A DNA stretch of 5,613 bases, from assembly GCA_964589825.1 (NCBI GenBank), contig CAZPUS010000079.1, positions 1 to 5,613 on the forward strand, in the 5' to 3' direction. Each line of letters opens with the position of its first letter. Positions within the stretch are counted from its first letter, which is position 1. The translations under genes and the position numbers were made by a program. The notes under the pieces are model-generated. The model ran no database searches. It was not told the origin of the DNA and saw only the letters and a list, made by a program, of their open reading frames with translations. Source of the DNA: CAZPUS01 sp964589825 (GTDB taxonomy: Bacteria > Fibrobacterota > Chitinivibrionia > Chitinivibrionales > WJKA01). Below are positions 1-5,590 of the stretch, in pieces.

Positions 1-125
1 TTTTTTGATATAATATATGATACGGCTACACATCGTGCAAATCGACTTGAGTTGTTATGTATATTTCGCCCACTCGTTACTGCATAAAAGGTGCAATGGT
101 TTCTAAACCTTCTCGACTTGTTAAC
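1..125. other. AT-rich non-coding stretch before the solitary CRISPR repeat
   Basis: I see no credible gene here. A TATAAT-like hexamer lies at 9-14 within an AT-rich run, but no matching -35 box can be judged because the window starts there. A small inverted repeat (GGTTT-CT-AAACC, 98-109) sits in the place a CRISPR spacer would occupy next to the repeat at 126-157. The stretch 59-90, where a second repeat should fall if this were an array, shows no resemblance to the repeat. Confidence 0.5.
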
Positions 126-157
126 GTTTCAATCCACGCGCCCGCGAGGGGCGCGAC
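126..157 (-). CRISPR. Solitary type I-C-like CRISPR repeat (orphan, no array)
   Basis: This 32-bp element begins GTTTCAATCCACGCG and ends GGGGCGCGAC on the + strand. Read on the minus strand it has the usual form of subtype I-C repeats, ending in GTGGATTGAAAC. It contains a perfect 7-bp stem (CGCGCCC at 137-143 with GGGCGCG at 149-155) around a 5-nt loop, as expected for a repeat processed by a Cas5-type nuclease. The match to the family form runs over the whole unit, so chance similarity is very unlikely. No second copy is found one repeat-plus-spacer length away on either side (about 59-90 or 192-224), and no cas gene is in the window. It is therefore an orphan repeat or array remnant. Forward translation gives the peptide FQSTRPRGAR, typical of false proteins called across such repeats. 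Confidence 0.85.
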
Positions 158-279
158 TTTTCAGCGCCTGCATGCCTCCCTGGGGTATGTGCCACCGGCG
201 GAATTTGAACAAAAACTGTGGGAGAAAATTGCGTAAAAATGTGTCTACTTTTTCAGAGCAACATCACAACGAGGCACAC
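158..279. other. Non-coding stretch between the CRISPR repeat and the regulator promoter
   Basis: No gene, RNA gene or repeat could be supported here. The 35 or so bases directly after the repeat (158-192) are GC-richer than the surroundings and could be a former spacer. An open frame that runs through the repeat and this stretch (91-288) looks non-coding: it has no ribosome binding site, shows no recognisable domain and is built around the repeat. Confidence 0.4.
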
Positions 280-308
280 TTGCATTGAGGAATGACATTA
301 TATATTTT
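280..308 (+). promoter_or_regulatory. Candidate promoter of the DtxR-FeoA gene
   Basis: A weak -35-like TTGCAT (280-285) is followed by an AT-rich -10 region. TATATT at 301-306 gives a 15-bp spacer, while TATTTT at 303-308 gives the usual 17 bp. Transcription would start near 312-316, inside the palindrome at 309-324. The boxes match consensus poorly, so the main support is position: it is the only promoter-like AT-rich block directly before the gene and it abuts a perfect inverted repeat. Confidence 0.3.
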
Positions 309-324
309 GTTAGAGATATCTAAC
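309..324. promoter_or_regulatory. Palindromic operator candidate (GTTAGA-GATA-TCTAAC)
   Basis: Two perfect 6-bp inverted arms, GTTAGA (309-314) and TCTAAC (319-324), flank GATA. The similarity continues outward imperfectly (TTTTGTTAGA on the left, TCTAACTAAC on the right). DtxR/IdeR operators are palindromes built from half-sites containing GGTTAG, so GTTAG/CTAAC arms with a wider spacer are compatible with a DtxR-family site. The palindrome covers the predicted transcription start of the DtxR-FeoA gene, where a bound repressor would block initiation. Autoregulation is inferred, not shown. Confidence 0.45.
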
Positions 325-341
325 TAACCGGAATAAAACGT

Positions 342-1067
342 ATGAATGCAGCAGCCCCATTAACCGCAACCCTTGAAGATTACCTCGAAGCAATCTTCAA
401 CATCGTATCAAAGCATAAGGTCGCGCGGTCTATGGAGATCGCCGAACGACTCAACGTCAGGCGGCCCACCGTGACGACCGCACTACGCACGCTGGCGCAA
501 AAGGGGCTGATCAACTATGAGCCCCGTTCATATGTGACGCTGACACAAAAGGGCGAGCGCCTTGCCAGATGCGTGGACAAACGCCATCATGTGCTGCGGG
601 ATATTTTTATTAAGGTACTGAGGCTGCCCGACCGGGACGCGGAAAAGGTCGCGTGTTTAATGGAACACGGTATGAATACACAGGTATGCCGTAAATTTAC
701 CAGTCTTTTATTTGCATTGGACAATGACAGGGAACTGGCGGAGGCGCTGCAGCGTGCAATAGAAAAGGAATCATCTCATATCGATTGCGAAACCGAGTGT
801 AATTACGAGATCCCGGAAAGGAAAGACGACTATATGGATACTACCACGAATACCCTGAATACACTGACCTCCGGTCAGTCAGGAAACATCGCAGGCATTA
901 CAGGGGGCGGTGCAATAAAAAAACGCTTACGGGAGATTGGCATTACCCGGGGCCAGACGATATCGGTAATAAAGGCTGCGCCACTGGACGATCCCATCGA
1001 GGTGAGAGTAAGAAATTGCAACATATCGCTACGCAGGGAAGAAGCGGCGCATATCGTAGTTGAATAA
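342..1067 (+). CDS. DtxR-family metal-dependent transcriptional repressor fused to a C-terminal FeoA domain
   Basis: This 241-residue cytoplasmic protein joins an iron/manganese-responsive repressor to a FeoA domain. Residues 9-75 form the DtxR winged helix-turn-helix (LEDYLEAIF at 11-19, recognition helix about 40-54). Residues 76-140 are the metal-binding and dimerization part. By comparison with MntR and DtxR, likely metal ligands are D13, E16, H82, C105, E108 and H109. The pattern C105-x-x-E108-H109 matches DtxR Cys102/Glu105/His106, whereas D13 and E16 match MntR Asp8 and Glu11, so metal preference is unclear. Residues 171-241 are a full SH3-like FeoA domain (TLNTLTSGQSG, RLREIGITRG, APLDDPIEVRV, ISLRREEAAHIVV). 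The linker carries HIDCETEC (146-153), a possible extra metal site. ATG 342 has only a weak Shine-Dalgarno (CGGA, 329-332). feoB follows after 62 bp. An internal ATG at 834 could yield free FeoA. Family assignment is secure; the sensed metal (probably Fe2+) is inferred from the neighbours. Confidence 0.93.
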   Translation: MNAAAPLTATLEDYLEAIFNIVSKHKVARSMEIAERLNVRRPTVTTALRTLAQKGLINYEPRSYVTLTQKGERLARCVDKRHHVLRDIFIKVLRLPDRDAEKVACLMEHGMNTQVCRKFTSLLFALDNDRELAEALQRAIEKESSHIDCETECNYEIPERKDDYMDTTTNTLNTLTSGQSGNIAGITGGGAIKKRLREIGITRGQTISVIKAAPLDDPIEVRVRNCNISLRREEAAHIVVE

Positions 1068-1129
1068 AAAAAATTTTACCATTTAATTAGAATCGCCTTA
1101 TTCTGAAAGATTAATCTAAAAGAGGTCGT
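1068..1129 (+). promoter_or_regulatory. Short spacer before feoB with inverted repeats and ribosome binding site
   Basis: This AT-rich 62-bp gap has no clear terminator, so read-through from the regulator gene into feoB is likely. It holds an interrupted inverted repeat AGAAT-N6-ATTCT (1089-1104) and a perfect 10-bp palindrome AGATTAATCT (1108-1117). The pentamer TTAGA from the upstream operator candidate occurs at 1087-1091 and, inverted, at 1115-1119. The ribosome binding site AAAGAGG (1119-1125) lies 4 nt before the feoB ATG, a rather tight spacing. A second regulator site here is possible but unproven. Confidence 0.3.
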
Positions 1130-3268
1130 ATGAATTTACATATCGCTTTAGCGGGAAACCCGAATTCAGGAAAGACATCGATATTCAATAACATCACCGG
1201 CGCTATCCAGAAGATAGGCAACTGGGGCGGTGTTACCGTAGACATAAAGGAGGGCGTAAAATCGATTGATGGAGAAAAAACCACCTTTGTCGATTTGCCG
1301 GGTACATACTCACTGAGCGCCATATCCGAGGAAGAACGGGTTGCCCGCAACTATCTCATTACCCAAAAGCCGGATGCGGTCATCGATGTGATCGATGCCA
1401 CGAATCTCGACCGCCACCTCTATCTCGCGGTGCAGCTTATGGAGATGGGGATACGGCCGGTACTTGCACTCAACATGTGGGACGAAGTTGCACGAAAGCG
1501 CATTTCGATCGATGTGGAGAAATTACAGCAACTGCTGGGACTTCCAGTCGTCCCCACGACTGCCCGAACCGGCAGAGGAATAGAGGCGCTTACTTCCCGC
1601 GCGTGCTCGCACGCACGTAACGGTGCCGGTACCGGCCGTCCTCTGCGCATTCCTTTGCCTGTTGAAGTCGAGTCGGCGCTCGATCGTCTCGAGCAGATGG
1701 TCGCGTCATCTCTTACCACCGCGTATCCGGAACGATGGATCGCCGAGAAACTGCTCGAGCACGATAAAGAAATAGAGACGATGGTACGCGAGGCTCCGGG
1801 AGGTGACGAGATATGCGCCTTCCGGGACGCGCAGGAGAAAGAAATACTGCAATTACTCGACGAAGAACCGGGCTCCATTATCACCGAAGCCCGCTACGGG
1901 TATATATCCGGTATGCTGCGCGAGGCGGTAAGTACACACCAGCGTCATGATGCGGTCGAAGTATCCGATAAAATCGACAGTGTACTTACCCACCGTGCGT
2001 GGGCGTATCCGATTTTTCTCGTGTTCATGTGGCTGCTGTTTCAGGCGACGTTCGTGTTAGGTGCCTATCCCATGGGATGGATCGAGGCGGGTGTCTCGGG
2101 ACTCATGACACTTACCACCAACGTACTTCCCGAATCGACGTTTCGCTCGCTGCTCGTTGACGGGGTTATCGCCGGTGTGGGAGGGGTGATTGTATTTCTG
2201 CCCAATATTCTCATACTCTTTCTGGGTACTTCCATTATGGAAGATACCGGCTATATGGCCCGTGCGGCCTTTATTATGGACCGGCTCATGCACCGTATCG
2301 GGCTGCACGGAAAAAGCTTTATCCCCATGCTCATGGGGCTGGGCTGCAGTGTGCCCGCCATTATGGCGACCCGCACCCTCGAATCCCGGACCGATCGAAT
2401 AAAAACCATACTACTCACTCCCCTTGTGTCGTGCTCTGCACGACTGCCTATATTCGTATTGTTTGCAGGTGCGTTATTCCCCCGCCATGCCGGCAATGTC
2501 GTGTTTCTGTTCCAGGTCGTATTCGGCTTTGGTGCGTTCATCTTTATGGCGATCCTTTTTAACGCAACGTTGTTTCGACGTGCCGAAGATGTCCCGTTTG
2601 TCATGGAGCTGCCGCCGTATCGGCTGCCTACCGCGAGAAGCGTTCTCATTCACATGTGGCACAAGGCCGAACATTTCCTCAAAAAAATGGGGGGCGTTGT
2701 ACTGGTTTTTTCGGTAATTCTATGGTGGGCGGGTGAATATCCGAAATCGCCCCGTGTTGCGTCCCGTTACGATAAAAAAATCGAAGCGGTACGCACAAAC
2801 GCTGATGTGTCGGCGAAAAAAAAACAAAAACGCATCGAACAACTGCATGCACAAAAACATGCATCAATCATGAAACACACCTATATCGGCCGTATCGGCC
2901 ATGTGCTCGAGCCGGCAGTCAGGCCCTTTGGGAGTGACTGGCGGGGTGCGGTGTCGCTTGTTACCGGGTTCGTGGCCAAAGAAGTCGTGGTAGGCTCTAT
3001 GGGCGTGCTGTACGCGGTCGGCACCGATGTAAACGAAAAAAGTACCGCCCTGCAACAGAAGCTTCGTAATTATTACACACCGGTTTCTGCACTGGCGTTC
3101 ATGTTTTTTGCACTGCTCTACACCCCTTGTCTTGTGGCGCTGGTGACCGTTATCCGGGAGCTTAAAAGCTGGAAGTGGTCGGTGTTTTCGGTGGCGTATC
3201 AGGTACTGCTCGCATGGACCGCAGCGACGGTCGTATACCAGGTCGGGAAATTGTTAGGCGCAAGCTAA
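1130..3268 (+). CDS. feoB: FeoB, ferrous iron transporter with N-terminal G-protein domain
   Basis: FeoB moves Fe2+ across the inner membrane using a cytoplasmic GTPase domain. In this 712-residue protein the G-domain shows G1 GNPNSGKT (9-16), switch I GNWGGVTV with the G2 threonine T36, G3 DLPG (55-58), G4 NMWD (115-118) and a G5-like TTARTGRG (143-150). A helical linker domain spans about 170-285. The permease begins near 290 and contains the family's conserved blocks: FLPNILILFL (357-366), EDTGYMARAAFIMDRLM (371-387), GCSVPA with C406 (405-410), LVSCSARLPIF with C435 (432-442), GFVAKEVVVGS (613-623) and LYTPCLVALV with C667 (663-672). A lysine-rich, probably coiled-coil segment at about 546-580 sits between membrane helices. 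Oddities are Gly for the usual Pro in NWPGVT, Trp in NMWD, and a run of nine A at 2816-2824. The length is somewhat below the 773 residues of E. coli FeoB. No feoC follows; FeoA is supplied by the upstream fusion. It is probably co-transcribed with that gene. Confidence 0.97.
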   Translation: MNLHIALAGNPNSGKTSIFNNITGAIQKIGNWGGVTVDIKEGVKSIDGEKTTFVDLPGTYSLSAISEEERVARNYLITQKPDAVIDVIDATNLDRHLYLAVQLMEMGIRPVLALNMWDEVARKRISIDVEKLQQLLGLPVVPTTARTGRGIEALTSRACSHARNGAGTGRPLRIPLPVEVESALDRLEQMVASSLTTAYPERWIAEKLLEHDKEIETMVREAPGGDEICAFRDAQEKEILQLLDEEPGSIITEARYGYISGMLREAVSTHQRHDAVEVSDKIDSVLTHRAWAYPIFLVFMWLLFQATFVLGAYPMGWIEAGVSGLMTLTTNVLPESTFRSLLVDGVIAGVGGVIVFLPNILILFLGTSIMEDTGYMARAAFIMDRLMHRIGLHGKSFIPMLMGLGCSVPAIMATRTLESRTDRIKTILLTPLVSCSARLPIFVLFAGALFPRHAGNVVFLFQVVFGFGAFIFMAILFNATLFRRAEDVPFVMELPPYRLPTARSVLIHMWHKAEHFLKKMGGVVLVFSVILWWAGEYPKSPRVASRYDKKIEAVRTNADVSAKKKQKRIEQLHAQKHASIMKHTYIGRIGHVLEPAVRPFGSDWRGAVSLVTGFVAKEVVVGSMGVLYAVGTDVNEKSTALQQKLRNYYTPVSALAFMFFALLYTPCLVALVTVIRELKSWKWSVFSVAYQVLLAWTAATVVYQVGKLLGAS

Positions 3269-3377
3269 TACAGGCAATAATGATGGAAATAGTGGGATTG
3301 CTATCCCATGGAGTTAGAAAGTGCGAACCAAATTAGAGTTTACTTATAATTTTCAATACAACCAAAGGAGTTTTTGA
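3269..3377 (+). promoter_or_regulatory. Intergenic region before the receptor: hairpin, candidate -10 box, strong ribosome binding site
   Basis: A hairpin TGGGAT-TGCT-ATCCCA (3293-3308) follows feoB but has no T-run, so it is a weak terminator, an operator or an mRNA-processing element. Downstream, a perfect TATAAT (3345-3350) could be a -10 box; the hexamer 17 bp upstream (TGCGAA, 3322-3327) is a poor -35, so an activator or a different sigma factor would be needed. TTAGA pentamers at 3314-3318 and 3333-3337 repeat the core of the operator candidate at 309-324. The ribosome binding site AAAGGAG (3364-3370) lies 7 nt before the ATG and is the strongest in the window. The receptor may thus have its own promoter besides read-through. 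Confidence 0.35.
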
Positions 3378-5549
3378 ATGAACCGAGGAATTCTTTCCCT
3401 GGGAGCAGTGTTGGTTGCCGCCGGTTTTACCATCTTGCAGGCGCAAGACCGTGCAGCAAACGATTCCCTCAAGGCCCTTGACCAGATTGTGGTTACCGGG
3501 ACCAAGACGGAAAAAGCTATTGGGCAAACACCGGTAAGAACCGATGTGATCACGCGTGAAGATATTGAGCGATATGCATCATGTAACCTTTATCAAATTC
3601 TCGACGGAACCCCGGGAATCCGTATGGAGCAGCAGTGCAATAACTGCAACTTTTCACTTTTGCGCATGAGCGGTCTCGAAGGCGGGTACGCAAAGATTCT
3701 GATTGACGGCATGCCGGTCTATTCCGGGTTGGCCGGGGTCTATGGTATGCAGCAGATACAGGCCGGGCTTATCGAGCGCATCGAGATTGTCCGCGGTTCA
3801 GGCTCTGCGTTATACGGAAGTGATGCGATTGCAGGAGTGATCAATGTTATTACGCGTAAACCATCACCGCAGCCCTCTATGGATGTGGGAGCATTTGTTG
3901 GTGTCAATCCGGCAAATGAAGAGGACAGATATGGAGATGCCCCTTTAATGACAGGTGTCAATTTTTCTGCCAGCCATCGAAAGGGCAACTTTGCGGCTAT
4001 CGTTGCCGGTCAGAGCAATACAGCCGATGAAATCGATAATAACGGAGACTTGTTGACCGACCGGGTACAGAGCAAAAACCTGGGCGGTACAACCAACTTG
4101 TACTGGTACGATGCGCTGGGAGAGAAAAGTACGATCAACCTGATGGGACGCGCTATATATGAACAGCGACGCGGCGGAGGACTTGAAAAAATAAATGGTT
4201 CTTTTGGTATCGATAATCCGCTGGATCCGGGAGCAGAGCACATAATTACCGAACGATATGAAACCGGGCTTTCTATTGAGAAAGAACTCCCGAGTGCAAC
4301 CCTGGTTAAAGGGATACTCAATGTTGTTGCCCATGATCGCAGTGCAACCAATGGCGCAGCCTGGGAAAAACTGCTTGGTGAGACCATTGACATTGACGCC
4401 ATTACGGAGGATGATTTTCAAGGGCTGGCCGATTTATCCCCTAAGCCATTCCTGACCAATGAGCGTACGGTCGTCGGTGAGGTCAATGTTGCTCAGCCAA
4501 TCGGCGACAATAACACTGTGCTTGCCGGCGTCCAGGTAAAGCGCACTGATGTCGATGAGAATATTAACGGTGATGGCTGGTTTGAACGCTACTTCCAGGA
4601 TATCGGTCTTTTTATGCAGGATGAGTGGGATATTCATGAAAAATTTGGGGTTATCGCCGGATTACGCTATGACATGCACCAGTCCGAGGATGAACTCACA
4701 GGAAGTGAATACGATGAGAGTGCGCTAAACCCGCGTGCTGCACTTCGATTTACCCCGATACCCAGTCTTGCTGCCCGGTTTTCTTGGGGTATGGGGTTTC
4801 GTGTTCCCGGAGACTTTTCGGAAGATGCCCATCTCTGCGCATCAGCGCCGCGCATTCAGAAAAACCCTCTGCTGAAACCGGAACGCTCAACGAGTTTCAA
4901 TGTTTCTCTTGATTATAGCAAAAACGACTTCACTGCCGGACTTGTTCTTAATCGCACCAATATTCAGGACAAAGTGGATCTGGCTGAGTATGAAGAACCG
5001 GATGAAGCTTACGATTTAACCTGGCAAAACGCGGAAGGTACATCTTACACCCAGGGAATCGAGCTAAACGCCGGGTACAAGCGTTCATTCTATTCATTTG
5101 ATATTGGATATGGTTTTACCGATGCACAGTATGAAGAGGAACAGATTGCCGGAATTGAGGAGAGTAAATATGTCCCCCGTTCACCGCGCCACAATGCTTT
5201 TCTGGAACTCGGTCTCTTCTCGGACAGAGCAGGCACCGACTTTACAGACGGGTGGAGTTTGGACATGGGAGCTCGCCTGCTCGGATCGATGTATATCTCC
5301 CGCGATATCGATATCGCGGACTACCCGGGCGAAAACCTGGAAGAGGTCGTCGAAACAGATCCGTATGTACTGGTCGATGCCCGCATTAACAAGCGTTTTA
5401 ATAGTATTGGTCTCGATATCTACCTGGCTGGTAAAAACCTTACGAATACCGTACAGGAGCGTAAACAGTGGGATATTGACGATGCCGCAATGATGTACGC
5501 GCCAATTTATGGCACAACGCTCATGCTTGGTTTTGATAAGGAATTCTAA
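3378..5549 (+). CDS. TonB-dependent outer-membrane receptor, probably for an iron-related ligand
   Basis: This 723-residue receptor imports a scarce ligand across the outer membrane with energy from TonB-ExbBD. Residues 1-22 are a signal peptide (MNRG, hydrophobic core, probable cleavage after LQA). A TonB box, QIVVTG, lies at 36-41. The plug (about 48-162) has QILDGTPGIRM, CNNC (87-90), ILIDGMPV, and the typical plug end IERIEIVRGSGSALYGSDAIAGVINVITRK. The barrel follows, with typical stretches LFMQDEWD (411-418), GLRYD (428-432), SWGMGFRVP (469-477), NPLLKPERS (496-504) and YLAGKNLTNT (682-691). It ends in Phe723, as expected for BAM-assembled barrels. Length is normal for the class. Only four cysteines occur: C69, C87 and C90 in the plug, and C487 next to EDAHL. 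Family membership is certain; the ligand (ferric siderophore, haem, cobalamin or other metal complex) cannot be read from sequence, and an iron role is inferred from the adjacent feoB and metalloregulator. Confidence 0.93.
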   Translation: MNRGILSLGAVLVAAGFTILQAQDRAANDSLKALDQIVVTGTKTEKAIGQTPVRTDVITREDIERYASCNLYQILDGTPGIRMEQQCNNCNFSLLRMSGLEGGYAKILIDGMPVYSGLAGVYGMQQIQAGLIERIEIVRGSGSALYGSDAIAGVINVITRKPSPQPSMDVGAFVGVNPANEEDRYGDAPLMTGVNFSASHRKGNFAAIVAGQSNTADEIDNNGDLLTDRVQSKNLGGTTNLYWYDALGEKSTINLMGRAIYEQRRGGGLEKINGSFGIDNPLDPGAEHIITERYETGLSIEKELPSATLVKGILNVVAHDRSATNGAAWEKLLGETIDIDAITEDDFQGLADLSPKPFLTNERTVVGEVNVAQPIGDNNTVLAGVQVKRTDVDENINGDGWFERYFQDIGLFMQDEWDIHEKFGVIAGLRYDMHQSEDELTGSEYDESALNPRAALRFTPIPSLAARFSWGMGFRVPGDFSEDAHLCASAPRIQKNPLLKPERSTSFNVSLDYSKNDFTAGLVLNRTNIQDKVDLAEYEEPDEAYDLTWQNAEGTSYTQGIELNAGYKRSFYSFDIGYGFTDAQYEEEQIAGIEESKYVPRSPRHNAFLELGLFSDRAGTDFTDGWSLDMGARLLGSMYISRDIDIADYPGENLEEVVETDPYVLVDARINKRFNSIGLDIYLAGKNLTNTVQERKQWDIDDAAMMYAPIYGTTLMLGFDKEF
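5300..5319. repeat. Perfect 20-bp palindrome inside the receptor gene
   Basis: CCGCGATATCGATATCGCGG is its own reverse complement over all 20 bases. It encodes part of the segment SRDIDIADY in the barrel region of the receptor. The repeated Asp-Ile codons (gat atc / gat atc) explain much of the symmetry, so it may be coincidental. It could still extrude as a hairpin or bind a dimeric protein. Confidence 0.6.
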
Positions 5550-5561
5550 GCTGACTTTGCA

Positions 5562-5590
5562 AGGGGTATCGGCGGTCGGCCGATACCCCT
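5562..5590 (+). terminator. Strong 12-bp hairpin after the receptor gene, probable operon end
   Basis: Perfect arms AGGGGTATCGGC (5562-5573) and GCCGATACCCCT (5579-5590) enclose the loop GGTCG. The hairpin begins 12 nt after the receptor stop codon, where an operon terminator is expected. It lacks the run of T that follows classical intrinsic terminators (GTACACCTAT comes next), so it may act as a U-less terminator, as a 3' mRNA-stabilising structure, or as a bidirectional element if a convergent gene lies beyond the window. Confidence 0.6.

Noticed and set aside
35..120. Short direct repeats GTGCAA (35-40, 91-96) and TCGACTTG (42-49, 113-120)
   Set aside because: The two pairs have different spacing (56 and 71 bp) and are short, so they do not define a repeat unit or target-site duplication.
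137..161. Intrinsic terminator (GC stem followed by TTTT)
   Set aside because: The stem belongs to a full-length CRISPR repeat, the T-run is only four bases and separated by AC, and no gene ends upstream.
187..212. tRNA-like T-arm on the minus strand (GTTCAAATTCC)
   Set aside because: The T-stem closing pair is wrong and no acceptor, D or anticodon arms can be built around it.
192..224. Possible second, degenerate CRISPR repeat (minus strand GTTCAAATTCCGCC)
   Set aside because: Only a few bases near one end resemble the repeat and the orientation is reversed, so it is best taken as chance.
91..288. Open frame of 65 codons through the CRISPR repeat
   Set aside because: No ribosome binding site and no recognisable domain; its FQSTRPRGAR peptide is the translated repeat, a known source of false gene calls.
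1420..1884. Minus-strand open frame of 154 codons
   Set aside because: It lies entirely within feoB, is rich in Ser and Arg as expected of an antisense shadow, and shows no domain.
3945..4421. Minus-strand open frame of 158 codons
   Set aside because: It lies entirely inside the receptor gene, has no recognisable motif and overlaps another antisense frame, so it is a shadow.
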